From: an uncultured Bacilli bacterium
GTDB taxonomy: Bacteria; Bacillota_I; Bacilli_A; RF39; UBA660
Direction: 5' to 3'
Assembly (NCBI GenBank): GCA_944358225.1
Contig: CALVQP010000004.1
Span: 1 to 25,812 of the forward strand
DNA: 25,812 bases
How positions within the stretch are numbered: position 1 is the stretch's first letter; the number at the start of each line of letters is the position of its first letter. Below the pieces are notes generated by a model. It saw only the letters and a program-made list of their open reading frames with translations, did not search any database and was not told the origin of the DNA. Position numbers and translations under genes: made by a program. This document shows positions 1 through 7,987 of the stretch, piece after piece.

Positions 1-1525
1 TCCCAAAATTAACATTTTCTATTTTACGTCTTGAATTTCTTTTTAATCTCAAGTTTACTAATCCCTCAACTAATTCTCGACGTAAATCATTCATAACTCT
101 AACCGGTATAAAAATATTTTTATCACAAAAAACATTAATATCGCGTAATTCAAAAATAGTATTACCTAGTTTGCTGAACCTATCCACAATCTCAGCCACT
201 TTAACCGGCGAACTAATACTTTGCTCCACAGTTCCCAACTGTTTAGTTAAAGTATGCTCAAAATCCGTAATAGTAGCCTTTAAAGGCTTAGAAACATATG
301 CTTCCACCTCAATATTTACTGGAACTTTACGTTCTTTAATATCATTAATAGTTTGACTTAAAACAATATCATACGTTTTTAAAACTACGCCATAATCTTT
401 CAATTTGACTTTATTTTTAACATAAACGATATCTCCTTTTTTAGCACTATTAATTAGTAATCCTTCTTTATTATATAAAAAATTAACAATCATTCCGGAA
501 TTATTGGCAAAACGAATACCATCTCCTTGCGCAATATCATCCTCAAGATTAATAGCTATTTTACCACCTTCAACTTTTGCATATCCTAAAATTGTCCCTT
601 GATGATTAGGCTTTTCTATATTCATAAGTTTACCATTACGTTCTAAAAAAGCATGACCTAAAGTAAATTCACGATTATATAATTTTTTCAGGCTTTTTAT
701 TTCTTCTTTATATAAATTCATTTCTTCGTTATTATAATAACAATCTACTAATCTTCTAAAAACTTTAGTAACATAGCCAACATATTCCGGACTTTTCATA
801 CGACCTTCTATTTTTAAACTATCTACACCACTATTAATTATTTCTCGTAATCTACTTAAAGTATTAAGTTCTTTAGGACTTAATAAATAATCTCCTTTAG
901 TAGTAATTGCTTTTTGATTTTTTACTAATTTGTAAGGAAGACGACACATTCCGGCGCATTCCCCACGATTTCCACTCCTATTTAAAACTTGTGATGAAAA
1001 CAAACATTGTCCTGAATAACTGATACATAAAGCTCCATATACAAACATCTCTTTTTCAATATCAATATTAATATTCTTTATTTCCTCTAAAGTCAATTCT
1101 CTGGCTAGTACCACCCGTTTAACCCCCAGAGATTGTAAATACTTTATTCCTTCCGGATTGTGATTATGCATTTGTGTTGAAGCATGTATTTCCAAATCTG
1201 GAAACATCTTTCTTACCACTTTAATCATTCCCAAATCTTGCATAATTACGGCATCAACATTAATTTCGCACAAAAAATTTATATATTTCAAAAATTCTGT
1301 TACTTCACTTTCATAAATAATAGTATTTACTGTAACATAAACCTTTACTCCATATAAATGACAATATTTTACTACTTCTATTAAATCCTCGTTTTCAAAA
1401 TTTAAAGCAAATTTCCTAGCCCCATACAGTTTCCCGGCCAAATATACAGCATCAGCTCCATTATTTACTGCCATTTTTAACATTTCTTGATTTCCAACCG
1501 GAGACAATATTTCTACTTTTTTCAT
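1..1525 (-). CDS. Peptidase U32 family protein (RlhA/TrhP-like), 3' end outside the window
   Basis: I translated this frame from the ATG at 1525; it stays open to base 1, giving 508 codons, and the C-terminus lies beyond the window. The start MKKVEILSPVGN and the segments GALCISYSGQC and NRGECAGMCRLPY are hallmarks of the U32 family, including its conserved cysteines. The length, well past the roughly 300-420 residues of the short members, suggests the long RlhA type with a C-terminal DUF3656-like domain. Known relatives (RlhA, TrhP) take part in hydroxylation of 23S rRNA or tRNA rather than proteolysis; that role is carried over from the family, not shown here. No strong Shine-Dalgarno sequence precedes the ATG, but a good sigma-A promoter lies just upstream. 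Family assignment is confident; the exact substrate is not. Confidence 0.88.
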   Translation of the reverse strand, partial: MKKVEILSPVGNQEMLKMAVNNGADAVYLAGKLYGARKFALNFENEDLIEVVKYCHLYGVKVYVTVNTIIYESEVTEFLKYINFLCEINVDAVIMQDLGMIKVVRKMFPDLEIHASTQMHNHNPEGIKYLQSLGVKRVVLARELTLEEIKNINIDIEKEMFVYGALCISYSGQCLFSSQVLNRSGNRGECAGMCRLPYKLVKNQKAITTKGDYLLSPKELNTLSRLREIINSGVDSLKIEGRMKSPEYVGYVTKVFRRLVDCYYNNEEMNLYKEEIKSLKKLYNREFTLGHAFLERNGKLMNIEKPNHQGTILGYAKVEGGKIAINLEDDIAQGDGIRFANNSGMIVNFLYNKEGLLINSAKKGDIVYVKNKVKLKDYGVVLKTYDIVLSQTINDIKERKVPVNIEVEAYVSKPLKATITDFEHTLTKQLGTVEQSISSPVKVAEIVDRFSKLGNTIFELRDINVFCDKNIFIPVRVMNDLRRELVEGLVNLRLKRNSRRKIENVNFG

Positions 1526-1542
1526 AATTAATCACTACTATC

Positions 1543-1571
1543 ATTATAATTTTAAACAAAAAATAAGTAAA
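1543..1571 (-). promoter_or_regulatory. Sigma-A promoter of the U32 gene
   Basis: On the minus strand, TTTACT (1571-1566), 17 bases, then TATAAT (1548-1543), 18 bases before the ATG. The -35 box lies in the 3' arm of the terminator of the preceding gene, so the two signals share bases. Confidence 0.6.
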
Positions 1572-1588
1572 CACCTTACTTATTTTTT
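1556..1588 (-). terminator. Intrinsic terminator of the cadherin-like gene
   Basis: AAATAAGTAA (1561-1570) and TTACTTATTT (1576-1585) form a perfect 10-bp stem with a 5-base loop. On the minus strand it is followed by a T-rich run. The stop codon at 1580-1582 lies in the stem. Confidence 0.65.
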
Positions 1589-2923
1589 TCGCTTTGTTTT
1601 TTTACGCTTAACAGATTTACGCTTCTTATTTTTTTTCGGTTTATTACTTTTAGTATAACTTCTTGAAAAATTATTATAGTTTGAATTTTTAGAATTGTTA
1701 TTCTTCTTATGAACATTAACTTTTTTATTTTTCTTCTTCAATTCAAAATATTTAATAATCATCAAAATACCTAAACCAGCTACAAAAGTAAAAATAACTG
1801 CACAAATTTCATTTTTTATGTTCCAAAAACTATTTTTTAACGTTATGGTATAAGTATTTAATATTTTATTATCTTTAGTTAAATTAATTGAAACAACACT
1901 TTCATCATTTTGTTTAGTTTGTACTATTGATATATTAGCATCGTCATTTGTAAAAGCACTAACTATAATATTTCTATTTGCAGGAACTACAACTTCATAA
2001 TCTAGTTTATCTTTTTTAAAATGTAAATTATAACCGCCTACGTCCAAATACTCTAAATAATGTTGTTCATTAACCTCTTCTTTTTGGCTATGTACCGTAA
2101 TATTATAAGTATTTTTATTGTCAACAGTAATTGTAATTACACCACCATCACCGATATTTTTATAATCGCTTATTTCAATACTGTCATTAGGGTTATCACT
2201 AAAAGCATATAATTCAAGCTCATCTAATTTAGCTTCTATTTCATAATCAAATTTGTCTTTTTGAAAATCAATTGTCGCTCCTTTTATGGAAATACTATTT
2301 AACAAATTATCATCATTAATAGTTGCTTCCATATTCGAATTTTTAAAAATATTTATTTTATAAGCTCGTTCTTCTCTAGATTCACTTTTTACTTTTAAAG
2401 TTACAACATTAAGTCCCTCACTTAAATCAACTATGCGAGGTCCATAATTATCTACAAAAGAAGATTTAGGTGATTTTAATATGGCATTAACTGCTATTTT
2501 ATCAATGTTTCCCACACTTAAATTATAGGTCTCTTTGTTCTCTTCAAAGTCTAATTTTCCAGTGCTTAAAATAATGTTAGATAATCTATTTTCTTGTTCT
2601 CTATTATCTTCTCGATCGGCTACAATAGAATAAGTTTTCTCATTTTTACCAGCTATTTTTAATTCAACATTATTACGACCATAATTTAAATTAACTTCTT
2701 TAGGTCCATAACCTTCTACAAATTCTAATTCCTGATTATTATTAGCGGCAAATACTGCTAATTTTTTAGCATCAACTTCAACCTCAAAAGAATCTTTTTC
2801 GCTATATGTATAACTGTGAGCCTTTGTTGCATACATAATAATTCCCACTAAATTAACCAGTAATGCAATTATTAAAATAGTAACAATTAAAACAAACTCA
2901 CCTTGAACTTTTTTCTTTTTCAT
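1580..2923 (-). CDS. Membrane-anchored protein with repeated cadherin-like beta-sandwich domains
   Basis: The 447-residue product has an N-terminal hydrophobic segment (about 10-32), four repeated beta-rich units (about 40-102, 113-192, 206-278 and 287-363), a second hydrophobic segment (about 372-391) and a very Lys/Asn-rich tail of some 50 residues. The units show the pattern of the cadherin-like beta-sandwich family: L..I....G.LDF......Y.L.V, then Y.I.V at the end. The motif GPRIVDL in the second unit matches GPRKVNL in the protein encoded at 4993-7116, so the two share a module. The repeats probably sit outside the cell between two membrane anchors, with the basic tail in the cytoplasm. 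No enzymatic residues are recognisable. The start follows a clear GAAGGAG. It has its own sigma-A promoter and terminator, so it looks monocistronic. Confidence 0.75.
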   Translation of the reverse strand: MKKKKVQGEFVLIVTILIIALLVNLVGIIMYATKAHSYTYSEKDSFEVEVDAKKLAVFAANNNQELEFVEGYGPKEVNLNYGRNNVELKIAGKNEKTYSIVADREDNREQENRLSNIILSTGKLDFEENKETYNLSVGNIDKIAVNAILKSPKSSFVDNYGPRIVDLSEGLNVVTLKVKSESREERAYKINIFKNSNMEATINDDNLLNSISIKGATIDFQKDKFDYEIEAKLDELELYAFSDNPNDSIEISDYKNIGDGGVITITVDNKNTYNITVHSQKEEVNEQHYLEYLDVGGYNLHFKKDKLDYEVVVPANRNIIVSAFTNDDANISIVQTKQNDESVVSINLTKDNKILNTYTITLKNSFWNIKNEICAVIFTFVAGLGILMIIKYFELKKKNKKVNVHKKNNNSKNSNYNNFSRSYTKSNKPKKNKKRKSVKRKKTKRKK

Positions 2924-2946
2924 ACAAAAGCTCCTTCATACCTAAG

Positions 2947-2975
2947 ATTATAACTTATAAAGAAGTTTCTGTAAA
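2947..2975 (-). promoter_or_regulatory. Sigma-A promoter of the cadherin-like gene
   Basis: Minus strand TTTACA (2975-2970), 17 bases, TATAAT (2952-2947), ending 23 bases before the ATG at 2923. Both boxes and the spacing fit the vegetative consensus. Confidence 0.7.
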
Positions 2976-2991
2976 GTTAAATGCCCTTATT

Positions 2992-3288
2992 CTAAACTAC
3001 ACGTATATCCCTAATTTTACTTATTTCAATCACTTCATTATCCATTGTTAATAATCCTTTATAAGTTTTACCAATAATAGTTTTCCTAACTGTTTCATTA
3101 TCTAAATCTAATAATACTTCTTTTTTGTAAACATAATCACTTGAGTTAAAAATTCGATTAATCTTACTTTCAATACTTAAAGTATCTTTTCGCTCTTCAT
3201 TATTATTTTTTCCATAATAAACTATTTGCGTATTATTTAAATCTTTTTCAATTTTATTAGCATAAATACCTGGCAATTTCTCACTCAT
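2992..3288 (-). CDS. Small conserved-looking protein of unknown function
   Basis: The 98-residue product is not one I recognise. It has no signal peptide or membrane segment and is rich in Lys, Asn, Ile and Asp, with a probable beta-rich C-terminus (KTYKGLLTMDNEVIEISKI) that looks like a small SH3- or Sm-like barrel; that is only an impression. A good GAGGTGA ribosome-binding site precedes the ATG at 3288. It is divergent from the FtsW/RodA gene, and the two share a 69-base intergenic region. Coding is supported by the ribosome-binding site, the clean ATG and the lack of a competing frame. Confidence 0.6.
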   Translation of the reverse strand: MSEKLPGIYANKIEKDLNNTQIVYYGKNNNEERKDTLSIESKINRIFNSSDYVYKKEVLLDLDNETVRKTIIGKTYKGLLTMDNEVIEISKIRDIRVV

Positions 3289-3357
3289 AAGTTCTCACCT
3301 CTTTATAAGTATATGTTTTTTTCTCATAAAGTTGTCTTATTTATCCATAATAATAAC

Positions 3358-4482
3358 ATGAAAAAAATATTAAATTTTAAAAATTTATTGTACTTACTTC
3401 CTTTAGTAATATTAATGATTTTTAGTTTACTAAATCTTTATTATGCTCCCAATTTATCTTCAATTTATAATAACTTTTTTCAAAAACAGATTCTATGGTT
3501 TCTCATCGCTATTTTTCTTTTCATTATTACTTTTTTTATTAAACCTAAATTTATTCTTAAAATAAGCCCTTTTATTTATTATATAAATTTATTTTTACTA
3601 CTACTTGTTTTATTTATTGGTAAAGAAGTTAACGGTTCAAAAGCCTGGTTTTCCATAAGTTTTTTTTCTTTTCAGCCTTCTGAATTTATGAAATTATCTC
3701 TGATACTATATTCAACTCATATTATAACTGCTCATCCACCACTTTCTAATAAAGACCATATTATATTATTACTACGCTTAATTATTATTTTTTTATTACC
3801 GGCAATACTTACATTTTTAGAACCTGATACTGGAGCAGTTATTATTTACTTTTTTATTACGTCTTGTATTATTTTATTTAGTAGAATAAAACTAAAATAT
3901 ATTTTAATTACTATAGGAATAGTAGCAAGTATTTTAGGCTCTTTAACTATTATGTATTATTATTTTAAAGATAATTTTATTTCTTTATTTGGTTCTAGCA
4001 TTTACTACCGCATTGAACGCTTAATTGACTTTAAAAATGGCGGGGGAATGCAAATAGAAAATGCTTTAACAACGATCGCTACCAGTAAATTTATATCTAC
4101 TCCTCAAAATGCTACGAATTTATATTTCCCAGAAGCTGCCACTGATTTTATCTTTGCTTTAAATATAAATCATTTTGGAATTTTGGGTGGTATCCTTATC
4201 CTTCTTTGTTATTTATTAATAGACTTTATTATAATTTATAATTTCAAAAAGATAAAAAATTTAACTTGTCAAATCTTAATTATTGGTTTTTTAGCAATGT
4301 TTTTATATCAACAAGTTCAAAATATATTCATGAATCTGGGCCTGTTACCTATTGTAGGTATCCCTTTACCTTTTTTTAGTTATGGCGGATCTAGTTTGAT
4401 TTTATTCTTTATTAGCTTAGCTATAATTATCCGCATAATTTTTGAAAACAAAAAATACTCTTATCGAGTATTTTATCGATAG
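3358..4482 (+). CDS. FtsW/RodA/SpoVE family SEDS glycosyltransferase
   Basis: SEDS proteins polymerise lipid II into peptidoglycan glycan strands together with a class B penicillin-binding protein. Diagnostic stretches are the FQPSEFMKLSLILY block after the early membrane helices, LEPDTGAVI (usual form PDLGTA), and the C-terminal GLLPIVGIPLPFFSYGGSS. About ten hydrophobic segments span the 374 residues, close to the family length. I chose ATG 3358 (MKKILNF) because the upstream ATG at 3313 adds an untypical 15-residue tail. Neither start has a visible Shine-Dalgarno sequence, which is unusual in this window. The gene stands alone, so elongation (RodA), division (FtsW) and sporulation (SpoVE) cannot be told apart; RodA is my weak preference. 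Confidence 0.88.
   Translation: MKKILNFKNLLYLLPLVILMIFSLLNLYYAPNLSSIYNNFFQKQILWFLIAIFLFIITFFIKPKFILKISPFIYYINLFLLLLVLFIGKEVNGSKAWFSISFFSFQPSEFMKLSLILYSTHIITAHPPLSNKDHIILLLRLIIIFLLPAILTFLEPDTGAVIIYFFITSCIILFSRIKLKYILITIGIVASILGSLTIMYYYFKDNFISLFGSSIYYRIERLIDFKNGGGMQIENALTTIATSKFISTPQNATNLYFPEAATDFIFALNINHFGILGGILILLCYLLIDFIIIYNFKKIKNLTCQILIIGFLAMFLYQQVQNIFMNLGLLPIVGIPLPFFSYGGSSLILFFISLAIIIRIIFENKKYSYRVFYR
4452..4474. terminator. Convergent terminator between the FtsW/RodA gene and the Tyr/Pro-rich gene
   Basis: AAAATACTC (4452-4460) and GAGTATTTT (4466-4474) form a 9-bp stem with a 5-base loop. It sits in the last codons of the plus-strand gene and at the stop of the minus-strand gene. The longer T-run is on the minus strand, so it mainly serves the 4473-4694 gene. 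Confidence 0.6.
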
Positions 4483-4694
4483 TATGGCGGTACATAATAT
4501 CCATAACTATTATAGTAACCATATCCTGGTGGATAAGGACGATATACTGGCGGCTGGTTTACATATACCGGTCTTGGTCGGGTTAAACCAATAGCAGCCC
4601 CTCCAGTTACTGCACCAACTAAAAACGGAAATAAGAATTGACGATCCCCACTTTGATTAATATAAGGATTCATTGGTTTTGGTGGATTATACAT
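4473..4694 (-). CDS. Tyr/Pro-rich small protein with a glycine-zipper-like segment
   Basis: The 73-residue product has a short hydrophobic segment FLVGAVTGGAAIGL with GxxxG-like spacing, then a C-terminal half dominated by Tyr, Pro, Gly and Asn (PPVYRPYPPGYGYYN). This composition is common among small spore-coat or surface-associated proteins of spore formers, but I recognise no specific family. The ATG at 4694 follows AAGGAG at a proper distance. The coding end overlaps the convergent SEDS gene by 10 bases. The coat suggestion is inference only. Confidence 0.6.
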   Translation of the reverse strand: MYNPPKPMNPYINQSGDRQFLFPFLVGAVTGGAAIGLTRPRPVYVNQPPVYRPYPPGYGYYNSYGYYVPPYYR

Positions 4695-4890
4695 ATAACT
4701 ACTCCTTTCTTAATACATATTATGCCTAATTATCTGTTTGTGTTTGGACTAAACAAATTAAATTTCATTTTGTTTTTTGTCGTTTCCTTCAAGGATTTCT
4801 ACTTTTAAAATAGAATATCCCTATTCTTTGTAAGCTTAACTTCTAACAATTGATACTATCCTTATTTATTTCTATTAAAATTATTGTATC

Positions 4891-4930
4891 AAAAAAAGTA
4901 GACATCTACTTTTCTTGTAGTTGTCTACTT
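4891..4930 (-). terminator. Intrinsic terminator of the 707-residue surface protein gene
   Basis: AAAAGTAG (4894-4901) and CTACTTTT (4906-4913) form an 8-bp stem followed on the minus strand by a run of seven T. A competing stem is possible between AGTAGACA (4897-4904) and TGTCTACT (4922-4929). It lies about 65 bases after the stop at 4993. The rest of 4695-4890 shows no coding frame or other signal I trust. Confidence 0.65.
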
Positions 4931-4992
4931 ATACTTGACTAATTCAAAATTCCTATCTTTTTAATTTAATAGCATTTCTTCTAAAAGCTTTT

Positions 4993-7116
4993 TTATTCCT
5001 TATTTCTTTTAAATAATTTAATAAAGAAATCTTTAATAGCTCCAAAATTTATATATATACTGTAGCCTAACATTTTCAAAACAACAAAGGCAATAATTGC
5101 TAAAACTACTAAACTTCCTATAATAATTAAAATAATAGTTCCAACCGATAATCCCGACTTATTTAAATAAATTTTATAAATTCTAGCACTACCATCTTCA
5201 GCTCTTACCATAACATTGATTATAGAATCTTTAGTTAAATATTTTGTATTATCAATCGTTACTTCAGCATTGCTATCTTCAGCTACAGCATTTATATTCA
5301 AGTAAGTTTTATTTCCTAATTTTATCTTATATTCTAAAGTATCTCTTTTAAAATCAATATCATAACCAGTAATCTTTAACGAACGTAAATAATTATTTGT
5401 AGAAACAGAATTAGTTTCTTTTTTTATAATATTTAAAGTATAGACTTTAGTTGTCCCATTACTAGCTGTTACGGTAATTGTTACTTTATTATCGCCAATT
5501 TCTAACTTTTCAGGATTTTCAATTTTTATATCAGCATTAGGATCTTCGGCTTCAGCTTCAATTTCTAATTTTTCTAAACTTCTTGGTACATACATACGAT
5601 ATTCAGTAATATCTTTATCAAAAGTTAAATTACCACTATTTAATTTTAATGATTTTAAATTAGCCGTTACCTTACCATTACTAGATTTTCCATTATAAGT
5701 AACTTTAATCGTATAAGTTTTTTCATTTCCCAAAGAACTTTTAACTTTAATTAAAACATTATTTACACCACTTTTTAAATTTACTTTTCTTGGCCCAAAT
5801 TTATTTACAAAACTTGCGTTACTATCTTGTAAAGTAGCATCTACGGTAATTGATGAATAAGTAGAAATTGCTGTATATTCTGTTACATTGGCATCAAAAG
5901 CTGGGGTAATTTCGACATCTTTAATAGTTAAAGAAGCTAAATTATTATTATCAGTTGTCGAAGATTCAGCAATTGTTGCTTTTTTACTAGAAGCACTTAT
6001 GTTTCCTGCTGCATCTTTAGCCCAAACATAATAAGTTCCCGGTTCTTTACCAACAGTATAATTAGCATCGTTTGTATTTATCCACTCTGAGGATAATGTA
6101 GGTGCTGTATTCTCAGAACTAATATAATATCCGCCAATTCCGCTTCCGCCTTCATCACTAGCCTTAATAGTTAAATTCTTAGCCGATGAAGAAGGAATTA
6201 AAGAATCGACGACTGGTGGTGTAGTTTCAATTTTTGAAACTGTAACTGATTTATAATTATTACTTATATTACCAGCAGCATCTTTTACCCAAATATAATA
6301 AGTTCCTGCCCCTTGCGTAGTTTTCCAAGTCGTTGAATTGCTAGCCACCCAATTACTTGCAGCATTCGGTTTAGCAGAATTAGTTGATATATAATATCCA
6401 GCTATTTCACTTCCGCCCTTTTTACTAGTAACTGTTATTTCTTTATTATAGTTAGTCCAATCCCCAGTCGTAGTAGCATTAACAACAGACACTCCACTAC
6501 CTCCACTTGTTGGTACACAAGCATAAGTCCAAGTTTTTGAACAAACTTTTGATACCAAACCAGCTCCATTAATAGCAGCTCTAGTTAGTCCTGAACAATT
6601 ATCTTGCACAACTCTTGTTTGACTTTCATCGCGTCTATAACCATCTGCACATCTCACTAAAGATTCAGATTTTGTTTCAAATAGATAAGTTCCATCAGAA
6701 GTAAAATAACAGTGTTTAATCTCCCCCGTTCCTTTAGCATTATTTAAAAAATCACTAGAACAAGAATTACTTACTGTAAATTTTTTATTATACTTAGTAA
6801 CTGTTCCGTTTTTATCCATTATCCATATATTATAAGTTCCATTTAACAAACTAACTTTCAATGTAGAAGTTCCATTACTTTTATAATATGTTGCCGCATT
6901 CATATCTGATGAAGTACCAATATAAAACCCCATGATCCCAGAGGAAGAATAAGAATTAATAGTCACTACATCATTATTTACATTTATGCTTGATATTCCC
7001 GAACCTAATGCATAAGTTTCTTTTAAATCTTTTGATGTCACTGTAAGACAAACCGTCCCTATAATAACGGCTACTACAAAGAGAATACTAAAAACAATAT
7101 TTTTTTTCTTAGGCAC
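4993..7116 (-). CDS. Secreted, membrane-anchored multidomain surface protein (Ig-like plus cadherin-like repeats)
   Basis: The 707-residue protein starts with a signal-anchor-like segment (8-27). Three related Ig-like units follow at about 58-105, 230-290 and 318-380, with the theme GYYIS...GTYYVWAKDAAGNIS. Between the first and second lies a region with six cysteines (119, 136, 156, 174, 192, 200) that could form three disulfides. Then come three cadherin-like beta-sandwich units (about 395-475, 487-566, 575-652), a membrane helix (about 657-683) and a short basic tail. This is the layout of a cell-surface or adhesion-type protein held in the membrane rather than linked by a sortase, as there is no LPxTG. 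The start codon is GTG at 7116, fixed by GAGGTGG upstream. A near-perfect vegetative promoter suggests strong expression in growing cells. The ligand is unknown. Confidence 0.8.
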   Translation of the reverse strand: MPKKKNIVFSILFVVAVIIGTVCLTVTSKDLKETYALGSGISSINVNNDVVTINSYSSSGIMGFYIGTSSDMNAATYYKSNGTSTLKVSLLNGTYNIWIMDKNGTVTKYNKKFTVSNSCSSDFLNNAKGTGEIKHCYFTSDGTYLFETKSESLVRCADGYRRDESQTRVVQDNCSGLTRAAINGAGLVSKVCSKTWTYACVPTSGGSGVSVVNATTTGDWTNYNKEITVTSKKGGSEIAGYYISTNSAKPNAASNWVASNSTTWKTTQGAGTYYIWVKDAAGNISNNYKSVTVSKIETTPPVVDSLIPSSSAKNLTIKASDEGGSGIGGYYISSENTAPTLSSEWINTNDANYTVGKEPGTYYVWAKDAAGNISASSKKATIAESSTTDNNNLASLTIKDVEITPAFDANVTEYTAISTYSSITVDATLQDSNASFVNKFGPRKVNLKSGVNNVLIKVKSSLGNEKTYTIKVTYNGKSSNGKVTANLKSLKLNSGNLTFDKDITEYRMYVPRSLEKLEIEAEAEDPNADIKIENPEKLEIGDNKVTITVTASNGTTKVYTLNIIKKETNSVSTNNYLRSLKITGYDIDFKRDTLEYKIKLGNKTYLNINAVAEDSNAEVTIDNTKYLTKDSIINVMVRAEDGSARIYKIYLNKSGLSVGTIILIIIGSLVVLAIIAFVVLKMLGYSIYINFGAIKDFFIKLFKRNKE

Positions 7117-7143
7117 TCAAATCCACCTCATTCTACTATATTG

Positions 7144-7172
7144 ATAATATCATTTTCTTATATTTTTGTCAA
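7144..7172 (-). promoter_or_regulatory. Strong sigma-A promoter of the surface protein gene
   Basis: Minus strand TTGACA (7172-7167), 17 bases, TATTAT (7149-7144), with TGA forming an extended -10. It ends 27 bases before the GTG start. It is one of the best consensus promoters in the window. Confidence 0.8.
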
Positions 7173-7215
7173 AAGAATTACTAAGCAAAATTCCCTATTT
7201 AAGCTTTTAGAATCC

Positions 7216-7245
7216 CAAAAAAATAAAGACTATTTTTCGTCTTTA
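7216..7245 (-). terminator. Terminator of the lipoprotein-ytxG-ytxH operon
   Basis: AAAGAC (7225-7230) and GTCTTT (7239-7244) form a 6-bp stem with an 8-base loop. On the minus strand it is followed by A and seven T. The stem overlaps the stop codon at 7230-7232. Confidence 0.6.
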
Positions 7246-7691
7246 CTTTTACCATTCTTACTTGATTTTTTCGTTGCTGAAATATCCTCTTTACTTTGTT
7301 CTAACTTTTCAATTGTTGCATTTAACATACTAATTATTTTATCTTTAGCATTATTAGCTGTTTTTTGCACCATTGGACTTCCCTTTTCAATAGCTATCTG
7401 GACAATATCATCAGCTTTTTGTTTTAAAACGCTAGCTTTTTCTTTAGCTACTTTTAAAACCTTTTCCTTATCTAAATCGGCAACTTCTTGTTTTAATTGT
7501 TCTATTTTTTCTTCTACAAATTCTTTAACATCTTCGCCGCTCATGTTTTTAACTTTATCATAAGCATCTTTGGTTTTATTTTTTAATATTTCTCTAGACT
7601 CACTACCTTTTTTAGGAGCAAAAAGCACTCCCAAAGCTCCACCAACTAAGGCTCCAGCCACAAATTTTCCCATTCCTTTTTTCTTCATCAT
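7230..7691 (-). CDS. YtxH-like protein
   Basis: The 153-residue product begins with the typical YtxH pattern: a short basic lead, a glycine-rich hydrophobic segment (FVAGALVGGALGVLFAPKKG, about 10-29), then a long charged helical region (about 40-140) of coiled-coil character. YtxH-family proteins are small membrane-associated proteins often linked to general stress; their biochemical role is not settled. GGAGG precedes the start, and the ATG overlaps the stop of the upstream gene in an ATGA arrangement, which implies coupled translation. The pair recalls ytxG-ytxH of Bacillus. Confidence 0.75.
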   Translation of the reverse strand: MMKKKGMGKFVAGALVGGALGVLFAPKKGSESREILKNKTKDAYDKVKNMSGEDVKEFVEEKIEQLKQEVADLDKEKVLKVAKEKASVLKQKADDIVQIAIEKGSPMVQKTANNAKDKIISMLNATIEKLEQSKEDISATKKSSKNGKSKDEK

Positions 7692-7987
7692 ACATCCTCC
7701 ATTTCATCTTTATTTTTTTTATTCTTATTTCTAAAGAATAATCTACTAAAAGCACCACTTATAAGGTCAATCATTTTATCACTAAGCAAAACAATTTTAT
7801 CTGTCGTGAAATCTAAGATGTTAAAAAAACCATTTAATGACTCCACCTTTTTATTTACATCATCTACTACTTTTTCTACTTTTGTTAAGGCATTAATAGC
7901 CTTTACACCTAATATTATGCCAATAATAAGCAAAATTATTAATAAAAAGTATATAATTATTGGTAAAAGTTGTTGTAAAAAAGTCAT
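7688..7987 (-). CDS. YtxG-like (DUF948-type) membrane protein
   Basis: The 99-residue product has an N-terminal membrane helix (about 8-30) followed by a helical region containing VEKVVDDVNKKVESLN, as in DUF948/YtxG proteins, and a basic C-terminus. The start shares one base with the upstream stop (TAATG), and the end overlaps the YtxH-like gene by four bases, so it is translationally coupled on both sides. The pairing with a YtxH-like gene supports the assignment. Function is unknown beyond a proposed envelope-stress link in the family. Confidence 0.65.
   Translation of the reverse strand: MTFLQQLLPIIIYFLLIILLIIGIILGVKAINALTKVEKVVDDVNKKVESLNGFFNILDFTTDKIVLLSDKMIDLISGAFSRLFFRNKNKKNKDEMEDV

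Noticed and set aside
171..356. Plus-strand open frame of 61 codons
   Set aside because: It lies antisense inside the U32 gene, whose frame is open over the whole region with conserved motifs.
7141..7563. Plus-strand open frame of 140 codons
   Set aside because: It is antisense to the YtxH-like gene and to the promoter of the surface-protein gene; the minus-strand products match known patterns and have ribosome-binding sites.
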